Shown piece after piece: positions 36,949 through 46,212 of a stretch of DNA of 64,000 bases. Both the position numbers and the translations under genes were made by a program. The notes beneath the pieces are model-generated. The model did no database searches and was not told the origin of the DNA. It saw only the letters and a list, made by a program, of their open reading frames with translations. This stretch comes from Photobacterium proteolyticum (GTDB taxonomy: Bacteria; Pseudomonadota; Gammaproteobacteria; Enterobacterales; Vibrionaceae). The first letter of the stretch is position 1, and every line of letters starts with the position of its first letter. Location of the stretch: NCBI RefSeq assembly GCF_001939735.1, contig NZ_MJIL01000084.1, positions 110,032 to 174,031 on the forward strand, given 5' to 3'.

Positions 36949-37878
36949 TTAGTAGTAGATAATTCCTTCACCCTTAGTAACTAAGGTGCCTGCTTCATTA
37001 GTAACAATTTTATCTAATTCAAAAAGTGAACCGATAGCAGCGTTACCCAATCCGGTTTCGACAAATTTACATACTGCTTCAATTTTTGGCCCCATTGATC
37101 CGGCTGGGAAATTAAATTCAGCCAGGCCAGCAGGTGTTGCCTGCTTCATTTCGGCCTGATCTTCTTTTCCATAGTTACGGTAAATTGAACCGTCAGTCAG
37201 AATAATAAATAAATCGGCATCCAGTTTCTCTGCCAATAGTTCAGCAGTCAGGTCCTTATCTATAACACATTCCACACCGACACTTTGCCCTTGCTCGAAG
37301 CAAACAGGCACTCCGCCACCACCGCAGGCCACAACCAAGTTGTCCGCTTTTAGCAAGGTCTCAACTTGCTTGAGCTCTACAATGTCTTTTGGCATCGGAG
37401 ACGGAACAACACGGCGGAAGTACTCTCCATCGGCTTTAAAGACCAAGTCAGAGTCAGCCATCATTTCTTTTGCGCGTTCTTCTGTATAGACAGGGCCAAC
37501 AAACTTTGTCGGATTAGCAAATGCAGGATCATCTTTGCTAACTTCTGTCTGTGTGATTAACGTTGCGATATCAAGCGAGGAGTCGATATTACGCAGCTCC
37601 TGCTGCAACATATAACCCACCATTCCGCAAGTTTGCGAGCCTAATACATCCATAGGATAAGGCGTCGTTTCTGGGGAGTATTCCTGGTAAGCCGCATTCT
37701 GCTCCATTAATAAACCCACTTGCGGCCCATTACCGTGAACAACCACTATTTCATGTTCTTTTGCAATAGCCGCAATACTGGCTGCAGACTTTTTTATATT
37801 AATTCTTTGGTTTTCAGCAGTTAATGCCTGGCCTCGAGCAAGCAATGCGTTACCACCTAGTGCTAATACTATACGCAT
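36949..37878 (-). CDS. arcC: Carbamate kinase
   Basis: The 309-residue protein has the carbamate kinase/amino-acid-kinase landmarks: LALGGNALL at the N-terminus, VVHGNGPQVGLL near 47, CGGGGVPV near 184, IDKDLTAELLA near 208 and the C-terminal SMGPKIEAVCKFVE. It makes ATP from carbamoyl phosphate in the arginine deiminase or purine pathways. Its usual partners arcA and arcB are not next to it. The ribosome-binding site GGAGG lies nine bases before the ATG. Confidence 0.93.
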   Translation of the reverse strand: MRIVLALGGNALLARGQALTAENQRINIKKSAASIAAIAKEHEIVVVHGNGPQVGLLMEQNAAYQEYSPETTPYPMDVLGSQTCGMVGYMLQQELRNIDSSLDIATLITQTEVSKDDPAFANPTKFVGPVYTEERAKEMMADSDLVFKADGEYFRRVVPSPMPKDIVELKQVETLLKADNLVVACGGGGVPVCFEQGQSVGVECVIDKDLTAELLAEKLDADLFIILTDGSIYRNYGKEDQAEMKQATPAGLAEFNFPAGSMGPKIEAVCKFVETGLGNAAIGSLFELDKIVTNEAGTLVTKGEGIIYY

Positions 37879-38294
37879 ATGATCGTACCTCCTATGTTAT
37901 GGAGTGATTATTATTTTTTGATTTTAATAAAGCTAAGTAATTTTATATTTGTATCAAATAATACTTTCAACGAAGAAGTGAAAGTGTCGATATAGTATGT
38001 GAAAAATTATACGGGTTATGTGATAAGTATCAAAATACTATTTCACTAGATATGGTTTGTTAACTGTTCATTTATTCATTATTCGATTAAATATCCGTTC
38101 TTTTTCAAATAATCTGCCTGTTAAAGTCATTTTCTTGCGAATGATTCGTCAATAGTGAATATTCTCTCAACAAATAAAAAACGCCATCGGCTAGCTTTTA
38201 TTCAATAATGATAGGCTGATCACAATAAGTTCTGTTGAAATAACATTCTGTACTGGATGAACACCTAGAGACCTAATCGCCCCAATTTATAGCT
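37879..38294. other. AT-rich intergenic region left of the palindromic element
   Basis: I see no gene. It includes the arcC promoter side and ends at the left terminal inverted repeat at 38295. Confidence 0.4.
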
Positions 38295-38558
38295 ATACCC
38301 AAGCTACCTCAAGATGCAGGATTCAGAGTGAGACCAGCGTGCTCAGTTCAAGGAAAATGACGGTAGGAATGGTATTCCCTTTCAACGTTATTTGACACAG
38401 AAATGGGTGCGCTGGTTCACTCCCAAAGGGCGAGTTTACTTGGCTTCTATTCGTTGTTACCGATTATTAATTTAGAGCCACTAGATTTTCAAATCGGTGC
38501 CTAGCCTACAAGCCAAGTAATTCTCGCTGAAACGAGCATTTTGAGGTAGCTTGGGTAT
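38295..38558. mobile_element. MITE-like element with 23-bp terminal inverted repeats
   Basis: The first 23 bases (38295-38317, beginning ATACCCAAGCTACCTCAA) are the reverse complement of the last 23 (38536-38558) with one mismatch. The 264-bp body has no coding capacity. I recall similar repeats spread in Vibrio and Photobacterium genomes, but no copy count can be made from one window. No clear target-site duplication is seen. It ends 89 bp before the kinase gene and could influence its expression. Confidence 0.65.
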
Positions 38559-38647
38559 GAACACATGAATAAATTAAATAACTGTTGCCAATGCTATGAC
38601 TTTTTTATATAACCAAGGGCGTATGAATTAATAAAACTATCAATACC

Positions 38648-40003
38648 TTGGAACCTAACCTCAGTACAACAGAACTCTTCTATGACTTGCTGGATCTCAC
38701 TGAAGAGGAACAGCAACACTATCTCAGTGAACTCAAGCGCGAAGATCCCGAGCTATACCATAAGATTCAGCCTCTGCTCGAAGCTGACTCGCAGGAGAGC
38801 GGACAACTTACCGAGCTATTTGGCTTTCATGCCCAGCAAGCCGTTTCTGACGAAGTGTGTTTTTCTCATCTCCATATTGATAAATACAAGGTTCAGGATG
38901 AAATAGGCCGTGGCGGTATGGGCATTGTCTATGCCGCCGAACGTTGCGACGATACCTTCGACCAGCAGCTTGCTATCAAATTTATCCAGCCTTCTTTGAC
39001 TCAAGTACTCGGTAAGGCTTTCCTATTTCAGGAAGCACAACTGCTGGCAAGGCTCAATCATCCGTATGTGGCGAAAGTGTTCGATGGTGGTGAACATCAG
39101 GGCTATGTCTATGTCGTTATGGAAATGGTCAAAGGCCAGACTCTGCGTGAAGTGATCAACTCACAACCTTTAAGCATTCAACAGCGACTAAAACTGTTTG
39201 TCCAAATATGCCAGGCGATATCCCATGCCCACCAAAACCAAATTCTTCATGCTGATATCAAGCCGGAAAATGTGCTAATTGATGAAGTTCTTGCACCTAA
39301 AGTGCTCGATTTCAATATTACTCAGAAACAGCACTTATCTCCTTCTGCAACCTCGCCCATCTTGGCATTCAGTGAAGACTTTGCCAGCCCGGAGCAGAAA
39401 GAAGGAACATATCTCACCCAGCAGAGTGATGTGTATTCTCTCGGCAAGCTACTGCTGTTTATGATTGGTGAGCAACCTGCCTACTCGGATTTAAAGGCGG
39501 TGATTAATAAAGCCACCCAGCCTCTTGCCGACAAGCGATATGCCTCTGTCATCGAGCTCATGACAGATATCGAGTGTATTCTCACAAAGAGACCCGTAAG
39601 CCTGAAAGCGCATCAGCCTTTCTATGTGGCAAAAAAGCTGCTCCAGCGACGGCCCGTATCATCGGCCCTCAGCCTCAGTCTGCTCTTGTGTGCAATGGTA
39701 TTTTCCGCGGCCCTAATCCAAAAAAACCATCAGCTCGAACAGGAAAAGACAATCGCAGAGAACATGATGTTCGAAGTCACCAGCTTGCTGTTCCACAGCA
39801 AGGGAGACGTTAACAAATATATGTCAGTACAGAACATGCTGGAGCTGACCCGTAGACGGATACTGTCTAACCCCGATCTGCCCCAACACATAAAACAAAA
39901 GATGCTGCTGGCCATGATGACTCCGGTTCCGGATAAAAGCCGGGTGACCGAAGACTGCCATCCTGCCTGCACACAAATAACAACAGAAGGTAAAGAACAG
40001 TGA
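38648..40003 (+). CDS. Membrane Ser/Thr protein kinase, PknT-like (partner of ECF43-type sigma)
   Basis: The apparent start is TTG at 38648 with no clear ribosome-binding site. The 451-residue protein has a kinase domain at about residues 80-320 (GRGGMGIVY, AIKF with Lys111, HADIKPEN with Asp203). Its metal-binding motif is DFN where most kinases have DFG. A single membrane segment lies at about 338-357, followed by a periplasmic tail of about 95 residues. The last four bases overlap the next gene, and a sigma factor is third in the operon. This matches the kinase/ECF43 sigma pairs known from Vibrio parahaemolyticus (PknT/EcfP). Confidence 0.82.
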   Translation: MEPNLSTTELFYDLLDLTEEEQQHYLSELKREDPELYHKIQPLLEADSQESGQLTELFGFHAQQAVSDEVCFSHLHIDKYKVQDEIGRGGMGIVYAAERCDDTFDQQLAIKFIQPSLTQVLGKAFLFQEAQLLARLNHPYVAKVFDGGEHQGYVYVVMEMVKGQTLREVINSQPLSIQQRLKLFVQICQAISHAHQNQILHADIKPENVLIDEVLAPKVLDFNITQKQHLSPSATSPILAFSEDFASPEQKEGTYLTQQSDVYSLGKLLLFMIGEQPAYSDLKAVINKATQPLADKRYASVIELMTDIECILTKRPVSLKAHQPFYVAKKLLQRRPVSSALSLSLLLCAMVFSAALIQKNHQLEQEKTIAENMMFEVTSLLFHSKGDVNKYMSVQNMLELTRRRILSNPDLPQHIKQKMLLAMMTPVPDKSRVTEDCHPACTQITTEGKEQ

Positions 40004-41466
40004 TTAAACGGACTTTGACGGTTACAGGCTTGGCGCTCGCTTGTCACACAGCGCTCGCAGCCCCTGAGCTGCAGACAGGGTATTTTATCGATGCCCCGGT
40101 GACCGGCCTCTACTATAAAACCAGCTCCAACTACCAGGGCTTTACCGAAAAAGGGGCGTTCAAATACAACACAGGTGATGTGATCACTTTCTTTATCGGC
40201 AATGACGACACATCCTTTCCGCTTGCGACCCTGTCGGGCCAGGAGGTGATTACACCGACACTGGCTGCGACGACTCCAAGCCGCAGTGTGAACATGACAA
40301 GGTTACTGTTATCCCTTGACAGTACCCCGGAGAATCGCGAAGAGATCCATCTGGTTAGCAAAGCACTCTCCGACCCTGACTTTCAGCAGCGGCTCAAACA
40401 GATTAACTTACAGGCGCTAGACACCTCCCGAGAGGTACTTGGACTAGAGCTGGTCTCCGTCAAAGAAGCGGCTCAGCACTTGAATGAAAGCCAGTCCTAT
40501 ATCGAGGAGAACTTCACATCTAAAGATGTAATCCTGCATCCAATGAACGTGAAATATAAGAACATCATTATTAAAAGACGCGATTGGCAGGGAAATCTAT
40601 GCTTCTTTGACGTCGCGAGAAAGGCGACACCCGAGTATTTCGGCCCTATAGGCAGTATGACCTATATGATCACTCCCAAAGGGATATACGAATACCCGGA
40701 TGTAGGCGATTACTTTGGCAGTACCGATAATTCAGTGCCTAGCTGCGAGCTCAACTATAGCCGCCGCTACAAGGAGATAATGTTCGAGCCAATCTCCGTT
40801 TTTGAAGGATGGGACGGACTCATCGGCTGTGCCGCCAATGGCTGCACTCGCTCAGATCTCAACGGTTTCTCGATTGATGACTATGACGATGAAGGAGACT
40901 GGAAATACCGTACTGTCGCGATTAACTATGATCCCCATACCCGTCTGCTAATGCAGAAAAATCAGGGGCTGGGCCCGAAAGATACTGTGCCACACACCAA
41001 CCAGGCCGAGTACATATGGTTCACCTATGATAATAAAAGCAACCAATCTATCGACTTCGAAGGGATCTGGCTCGAAACCCACTACAGCAATAACAGTGAT
41101 GTCTCGAATCAATGTCTCTGGATCATGCCCGACGCAATCTTTTCAGCAGAAGCCAGTGGTACTGAGTGTCCAACAAGCCAGAGCGCCTACCGTGACAACG
41201 TAACCAGGCAACATGCCGATATGTGGTGGCTGGCACCGAACAACACCAAGGCAAGCCTTGCCCAGCTCAATGCACCGGTAAAATGGTATGACGAGGCATC
41301 AACCCCCCGCTACACCAGTTGGGAATACCTGCCAAGCGGCCCTAACTGGGATCAGGGAGTGCTTTACCGATTGCAGCAACATATAGTGATCGACAAAGAG
41401 GGCAAGCAACAGGCGCAAACCCACCAAATCACCGAGCTGAAAAAATACCACCATCAAGAGTCATAG
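40000..41466 (+). CDS. Exported protein of the kinase/sigma operon
   Basis: The GTG start at 40000 overlaps the kinase stop, so translation is coupled. A signal peptide (TVTGLALACHTALA) precedes a 465-residue mature protein. The segment after it (GYFIDAPVTGLYYKTSSNYQ and EKGAFKYNTGDVITFFIGN) resembles a module found at the N-terminus of many Vibrio and Shewanella surface proteins. The rest has paired cysteines and no known motif. It may be the periplasmic sensor or a target of the kinase and sigma pair. Confidence 0.7.
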   Translation: MIKRTLTVTGLALACHTALAAPELQTGYFIDAPVTGLYYKTSSNYQGFTEKGAFKYNTGDVITFFIGNDDTSFPLATLSGQEVITPTLAATTPSRSVNMTRLLLSLDSTPENREEIHLVSKALSDPDFQQRLKQINLQALDTSREVLGLELVSVKEAAQHLNESQSYIEENFTSKDVILHPMNVKYKNIIIKRRDWQGNLCFFDVARKATPEYFGPIGSMTYMITPKGIYEYPDVGDYFGSTDNSVPSCELNYSRRYKEIMFEPISVFEGWDGLIGCAANGCTRSDLNGFSIDDYDDEGDWKYRTVAINYDPHTRLLMQKNQGLGPKDTVPHTNQAEYIWFTYDNKSNQSIDFEGIWLETHYSNNSDVSNQCLWIMPDAIFSAEASGTECPTSQSAYRDNVTRQHADMWWLAPNNTKASLAQLNAPVKWYDEASTPRYTSWEYLPSGPNWDQGVLYRLQQHIVIDKEGKQQAQTHQITELKKYHHQES

Positions 41467-41469
41467 TTC

Positions 41470-42033
41470 ATGAGTCAACAAATCACGCAAATCATCCAGC
41501 AGTGGCATTCAGGTGACAAACAAGCAGAAGCCGAGCTGTACCAATTTGCCTATTTGCAACTACGGGCAATTGCCCAGCAGGAGCGCGCCCGAAGTGCAAA
41601 AAAATATGGAGAAAGCAATCAGGTACTTAGCGACTGCATCAATAACACCACCGCCCTGATCCACGATGCCTACCTCAAACTGGAAGGGACAGACTTGTCG
41701 CTGATAGAGAACCGCCGCCAGTTTTATCTGATGGCGGCCAAAGTCATGCGTCAAATCCTGATCGATCATGCCCGCACGCTGAACGCCAAAAAAAGACAGC
41801 AAGTAACCGTGGTCCATCAACCAGATGACGATAAGATTGAGCAGCTGCTGAGTATGAACAAAATGCTAGATACCTTCAGCCTGCACTACCCAAGGCAGTC
41901 GGAAGCATTGAAGCTGAAGTATTTATTAGGCTTGAGAAACCAGGAGATCAGCGAACTTCTCAAATGCAGCAGTAGCTTAATCGAAAAAGACCTCAAATTT
42001 TCTCGCAGCTGGCTTCAGGCTAAAATGGCTTAG
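41470..42033 (+). CDS. ECF-type sigma factor (ECF43-like, EcfP-like)
   Basis: The 187-residue protein has sigma region 2 with NTTALIHDAYLKL (about 59-71) and region 4 with LKLKYLLGLRNQEISELLKCS near 150. The wording TTALIHDAYLKL belongs to the group in which activity is turned on by phosphorylation of a threonine in region 2.2 (Thr63 in V. parahaemolyticus EcfP, as I recall); Thr60 and Thr61 lie at that place here. The gene is the third of the kinase operon with only 3 bp between stop and ATG. Confidence 0.88.
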   Translation: MSQQITQIIQQWHSGDKQAEAELYQFAYLQLRAIAQQERARSAKKYGESNQVLSDCINNTTALIHDAYLKLEGTDLSLIENRRQFYLMAAKVMRQILIDHARTLNAKKRQQVTVVHQPDDDKIEQLLSMNKMLDTFSLHYPRQSEALKLKYLLGLRNQEISELLKCSSSLIEKDLKFSRSWLQAKMA

Positions 42034-42061
42034 TCCGGTTTGTATATTCAATAAAAAAATT

Positions 42062-42092
42062 AGGCAAAAATTTGCGGTTTTTTGCCTTTTTT
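42062..42092 (+). terminator. Terminator of the kinase/sigma operon
   Basis: AGGCAAAAA and TTTTTGCCT pair around a loop and are followed by TTTTTT, 28 bp after the sigma stop. It separates the operon from the downstream lipoprotein. Confidence 0.85.
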
Positions 42093-42185
42093 CCGTCCCT
42101 TGTCAGTCCTGCGTCCCATTAGTATTTTTCCCTTATAACAACACACCAATATCTATCCGGTACGGATCTATAAGGGAATTACATA

Positions 42186-43550
42186 ATGAAAAAAATCGGT
42201 TTACTTGCAGCGTCTGTAGCTTTGGCCCTCACTGGTTGCGGTGGCAGCGACAGTAACTCAGGAAACGGCAATACAGCGCCGGTCGAAGCTACTGATGCAG
42301 TCATCAAAGCCATCGATGGCTACCTGGTCGGCGCTGAGGTATATGTCGATCGCAACAAAAATGGTATTGCTGATTCGGGAGAAAAACTTTCTGCCCTGAC
42401 CGATGCCAAGGGTGAAGTCACAATCAGTGCCGCAGACACCCAATTCCCTGTGATCATTAGAGCCATCGCCGGTAAAACGTACGATACCGACAAAGGCGGA
42501 CGTCTTACTCAAACCGTCGAGATGACTGCCGAGGCAGGCTCTAAAGTTGTTACTCCATTCACCACACTCGCAGCCATCGAGAACTTGTCTCTGCCTGAGC
42601 TAGCAGCCAAACTGAACTTGCCAGAAGAAGTGATCTCAGGTGACTATGTGGCTAGCAAGGCCGACACAGATGTCGCAGAAGAAGCGAAAAAGGTCCATGC
42701 CGTTGCCCGCTCTCTTACCCTGGAACTAGGCAGCACTATCTCAGAGTCTCAGAACGAATCTGACAAACTAATTACCAAGTCAAACGACATCATCACTGTA
42801 GTAGATACTGCCATCAACAACGGTGATGAGCTGGATGATGTGCTTATTTCTTTTGATGACAGCGGAAGTGCAAGCCAAATTCCGATGCCGCCTACAGTCA
42901 AAGAACACTTTACAGGCAAAACGTTCTACTCTGTCAGTACCAACGAGTCATACTTCAAGCGTGAAGGCCTGGTTACCGCAACCTTTACCGACACAGAAGT
43001 TCACGACCTCGATGACAACGGCAAAGTTATCGAAGAGTGGCCAATCACCTATACCACCAATGGCTTCAAAGGCGGCGACGGGCTGGACGAAGTTATCTAT
43101 ATGAGTGATGCCTTCACCATGGTTGTCACGTCTGATAACGACATGATCTTCTACACCGAGACCGATATTGACAATGGTTTTACCGCGAAAGATGCAACAG
43201 AAGCCATGTTCAAGGGCAAAACACTCTACCACCTGTGGGACGACTCAACGACCAGCAAAGCCAGACCGACGTTCGTAACCCTGAAGTTTGATGCCACAGA
43301 AAATGTCGTGAATGTGATTGAAGACGGTGAAACCAGACAACAAGACTGGTCAATTTCTGATGCAGGCCAAATGGTCATTAAAGGTGTCATGGATGGAGAT
43401 GACTGGGTGATCCAGCCAACCACTCTTATCAACGATGACTTCACTGTTTTCTATGAAGGCACATCAAACGAGAGTATTCCGTACTTCTTCACCGATAACC
43501 AAGACTTGGCTGTCAGCCTGTATGATGAGTGGTATTCGCTAGCACAATAA
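42186..43550 (+). CDS. Lipoprotein with calcium-loop-like N-terminal module
   Basis: The signal ends in a lipobox (ALTGC). After it comes a carboxypeptidase-regulatory-like module with an Asp-rich loop (VDRNKNGIADSGEKL, about residue 57). The larger C-terminal part is acidic with repeated Asp-containing strands and no known catalytic motif. It has its own 93-bp leader just after the sigma operon's terminator, so it is a good candidate target of that sigma factor. It shares the TGCGGSDS start with the large lipoprotein at 27065. Confidence 0.7.
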   Translation: MKKIGLLAASVALALTGCGGSDSNSGNGNTAPVEATDAVIKAIDGYLVGAEVYVDRNKNGIADSGEKLSALTDAKGEVTISAADTQFPVIIRAIAGKTYDTDKGGRLTQTVEMTAEAGSKVVTPFTTLAAIENLSLPELAAKLNLPEEVISGDYVASKADTDVAEEAKKVHAVARSLTLELGSTISESQNESDKLITKSNDIITVVDTAINNGDELDDVLISFDDSGSASQIPMPPTVKEHFTGKTFYSVSTNESYFKREGLVTATFTDTEVHDLDDNGKVIEEWPITYTTNGFKGGDGLDEVIYMSDAFTMVVTSDNDMIFYTETDIDNGFTAKDATEAMFKGKTLYHLWDDSTTSKARPTFVTLKFDATENVVNVIEDGETRQQDWSISDAGQMVIKGVMDGDDWVIQPTTLINDDFTVFYEGTSNESIPYFFTDNQDLAVSLYDEWYSLAQ

Positions 43551-43579
43551 TAACGCGGTAGATACTAACACTATAATGA

Positions 43580-43618
43580 GCCCTTGATGATGCCGTAAGG
43601 CCTTCACAGGGGCTTTCT
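43580..43618 (+). terminator. Terminator between the lipoprotein and LysE genes
   Basis: GCCCTTG pairs with CAGGGGC around a long loop, followed by TTTCTTG. It lies between convergent genes. Confidence 0.5.
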
Positions 43619-43628
43619 TGCATCAACA

Positions 43629-44249
43629 TTAGCCCATCACCAGCCAGACACTGACCCCCATCATCAAGCTTCCGGCAATTCGGTTCATTAGCATGACATT
43701 ACCGCGTTGCTGTAACAGGCCGCGCAAAGTCCGGCCTCCTGCAGCGTATAGCAACATGCAAATCAATTCAAAAAACAAAATCACGCCGATCAAAACAGTT
43801 GCTTGTGGCTGAAGTGGCAGACTCGCATCAATAAACGGTGGCAAAAGGGAAATCATAAATGCCCAGGCTTTCGGATTGGCAATGGCCGTGACGAAGCCCT
43901 GAGTGACCAAAGAAAGCGGCTTGACGCTTACCTGAGTATCCAAATCGGACGGAATGGCCATCTTCCCTCGAGATCGCCACATCTGGATCCCCAGATAGAG
44001 CAAATAAGCGCCGCCCAGATACTTCAGTGCCAGAAAAAGGTTAGGCCGAGCCAGCAACACAGTGGCAACCCCCACCAGGGCAGACAGAGAAACTAGCCCC
44101 ACACCAGCAAGCTCACCGACCATCATCCACAAACTTCGACGCACACCGATGGTCATACCCAATGTCATCGCTAGCGTCATACAGAGTCCCGGGGTCGCAG
44201 ACACGGCAAAGAAAGTGGGAATAAATATTAATAAGACAGAAGGATCCAT
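43629..44249 (-). CDS. LysE/RhtB-family exporter
   Basis: The 206-residue protein has six membrane segments. The LysE-type N-terminus (FFAVSATPGLCMTLAMTLGMTIG) and the mid-protein ALKYLGGAYLLYLGIQMWRS followed by FVTAIANPKAWAFM are diagnostic. Members export amino acids or their derivatives. It stands alone. The substrate is unknown. Confidence 0.92.
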   Translation of the reverse strand: MDPSVLLIFIPTFFAVSATPGLCMTLAMTLGMTIGVRRSLWMMVGELAGVGLVSLSALVGVATVLLARPNLFLALKYLGGAYLLYLGIQMWRSRGKMAIPSDLDTQVSVKPLSLVTQGFVTAIANPKAWAFMISLLPPFIDASLPLQPQATVLIGVILFFELICMLLYAAGGRTLRGLLQQRGNVMLMNRIAGSLMMGVSVWLVMG

Positions 44250-44409
44250 GAGGCTCGGTACAAAAATGGGAAAAAAACAGTCTACACATTAGTCAGACAA
44301 ATGCCAAAGCAATAATTGATTACCGACTAGTCAATAGCCCTTGCATATTGATAGCAGAAAAGGCATTTTGAACGGGCATTCAACAAATATCTGCTTTAGG
44401 GAAAATAAG

Positions 44410-44712
44410 ATGTCTTATGAACTGTTAGTCGGCCTTAATGTTATTAATGATCGCCGATATCAAGAATACAGAACCGCAATGAAACCGATCCTGTCACAAT
44501 TTGGCGGTCGCTTCGGCTATGACTTCAAAGTTTCAGAAGTCCTGCAATCTGAAATCGAGAGCAACGACATTAATCGCGTCTTTACAATCAACTTCCCTAA
44601 TCAAACGAACATGGAAGCTTTTTTTTCTGATGCAGAGTACCTAAACGTTAAAACACGTTACTTTGAAAGTTCGGTGAAAAGTACAACGATAATTTCGAGC
44701 TATGAAAAGTAA
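44410..44712 (+). CDS. DUF1330-like small protein
   Basis: The start at 44410 (MSYELLVGLNV) gives 100 residues; an upstream extension to 44341 is also open. The protein resembles the ferredoxin-like DUF1330 fold (YRTAMKPILSQFGGRFGYDF and the NFPNQTNMEAFFSD segment). Its role is unknown. It is convergent with the TetR gene. Confidence 0.7.
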   Translation: MSYELLVGLNVINDRRYQEYRTAMKPILSQFGGRFGYDFKVSEVLQSEIESNDINRVFTINFPNQTNMEAFFSDAEYLNVKTRYFESSVKSTTIISSYEK

Positions 44713-44765
44713 GCTCGAAATTTTTAACGGTAATTCCCGCTCGTCGTATCCGTCGGCGGGTTATC

Positions 44766-45341
44766 TTAGCACTCTAAATCAATCAGCGTTGAAACCGTTG
44801 GAATACACTTCGACGCTGCCTCTTTGTCACCACCGACAAACGCAGAAACTATCGCCCCTTCTTTTAACAGGCAAATCGTATCAACCAGCAGCATCTCTTT
44901 GGCAGGCTCGAGAGTTAGTACCCTAACCTTCAGTCTTATCAGCTCTCGAAGTTTTTCTTTGTGTTGCAGACAGTACGCTCTGACAGCCGATTTCGGATCA
45001 CTAAATTCAGCTGCTGTGTTAATGAAAAAGCAACCTTTGAATTCATCAAGTTCAGTGACCCGATCATTAAACCAATCATCCAGCCCAGAGAACAAAGCAA
45101 TGACGGACTGCTTAACGGACATCTCACTGTCTAAACACGATTTTACCCAGTGATAAAAAATATCATCCCGATATTGCAGCGTTGCCATTACCAACTCTTC
45201 TTTGCTGGCAAAGTGGTTATAGAGGGTTTTCTTCGCCACTCCCGACTCTTTTAACACTTCGTTGATACCCACCGAATTGACCCCTGCAGAGTAAAAAAGG
45301 CGCAAAGCCGTTTTAACCAGCAACAATTTCTTTTCATTCAT
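44766..45341 (-). CDS. TetR-family transcriptional regulator
   Basis: The 191-residue protein has the N-terminal TetR DNA-binding domain (ALRLFYSAGVNSVGINEVLK, ESGVAKKTLYNHFASKEELV) and a variable ligand domain. A perfect palindrome with 19-bp arms lies between it and the divergent HPP-family gene, so it very likely represses both. The ligand is unknown. Confidence 0.92.
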   Translation of the reverse strand: MNEKKLLLVKTALRLFYSAGVNSVGINEVLKESGVAKKTLYNHFASKEELVMATLQYRDDIFYHWVKSCLDSEMSVKQSVIALFSGLDDWFNDRVTELDEFKGCFFINTAAEFSDPKSAVRAYCLQHKEKLRELIRLKVRVLTLEPAKEMLLVDTICLLKEGAIVSAFVGGDKEAASKCIPTVSTLIDLEC

Positions 45342-45375
45342 CTTGCAACTCCTGTTTAGAAACAGATTGACACAA

Positions 45376-45419
45376 GGAGACAGAGTTGTCTACCCTGACA
45401 GGTAGACAACTCTGTCTCC
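45376..45419. promoter_or_regulatory. Perfect 19-bp palindrome, presumed TetR operator
   Basis: GGAGACAGAGTTGTCTACC is followed by six bases and then its exact reverse complement (45401-45419). The site sits in the 99-bp gap between the TetR gene and the HPP-family gene. A TTGACA at 45367-45372, just left of the arm, is a plausible -35 box for the HPP gene, which would place the palindrome over the promoter. Confidence 0.8.
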
Positions 45420-45440
45420 CAATCAGATTAAGGAACAAGC

Positions 45441-45896
45441 ATGAACAAGGTTCAATTTCCGGTTGCAGCAGGTATCGCCGCCACACTGGCTATCGGCATC
45501 CTGTCCTATCTCGATAGCCTGACTCATACCGGGCTATGGTTAATGGCTCCGTTTGGTGCAACCGCCGTGTTGGTATTCGGCCTGCCCGATAGTCCCCTTG
45601 CCAAGGCTAAAAATGTTATAGCCGGACACTTTCTAACAGCCCTTATCGGTGTATTTTTTGTTGAGTTTATTGGCGTGTATCCGTGGTCTCTGGCATTTGC
45701 AACAGGACTTGCTATCACCACAATGCTGCTAACAAGGACCACCCACCCGCCAGCTGGCGCAAACCCTATGCTTATCATGTTAACCGGGCAAAGCTGGCCT
45801 TTTTTGATAACGCCGGTATTAATCGGCGCCAGCGCGATCGTCTGCCTGGGTCTGGTATTAAATAAAGTACGCGAAGCGTATTTAAAAGCAGCCTAA
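45441..45896 (+). CDS. HPP-family membrane protein
   Basis: The 151-residue protein has four membrane segments and the family signature THPPAGANPMLIML. N-terminal MAPFGATAVLVFGLPDSPLA is also typical. HPP proteins include plastid nitrite transporters, but bacterial members are little studied. It is divergent from the TetR regulator and is preceded by the palindrome. Confidence 0.9.
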   Translation: MNKVQFPVAAGIAATLAIGILSYLDSLTHTGLWLMAPFGATAVLVFGLPDSPLAKAKNVIAGHFLTALIGVFFVEFIGVYPWSLAFATGLAITTMLLTRTTHPPAGANPMLIMLTGQSWPFLITPVLIGASAIVCLGLVLNKVREAYLKAA

Positions 45897-45967
45897 GCGG
45901 CTGCGGATAAACGGACGTAGCACGCAATCAGTTTGCTTTGAGCAAACTGATTGCGTGAAGGTGCTGG

Positions 45968-46212
45968 CTAAAGAGTAATATCCATCTGCTCTATTACTTT
46001 GCCATAGGCTCCTGCCATGAGCCCTTTGACCTGGGCATTCTCGATAATTAGCTCTACTGAAATCTGGCTGGGTGAGGCAGGAAAAGGTGGCGATCGTGGC
46101 ATGGCCACAGTGTGCAATACGCCGGTTAGGAGTGAAAAAAGCTAACTTAAAATCTGCTACATCCGATTGAGATACAAAAGCCGTTTCTGACAGGCCGAAC
46201 GATGCTAATCGA
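45968..46212 (-). pseudogene. PhzF-family isomerase remnant
   Basis: On the minus strand the segment LSETAFVSQSDVADFKLAF followed by FTPNRRIAHCGHATIATFS is the N-terminal core of PhzF-type proteins. A different frame just after it reads SVELIIENAQVKGLMAGAY followed by GKVIEQMDITL and a stop at 45968, resembling the PhzF C-terminal strands. The beginning, middle and frame of a normal 260-300-residue gene are missing. It is a degraded copy. Confidence 0.6.
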
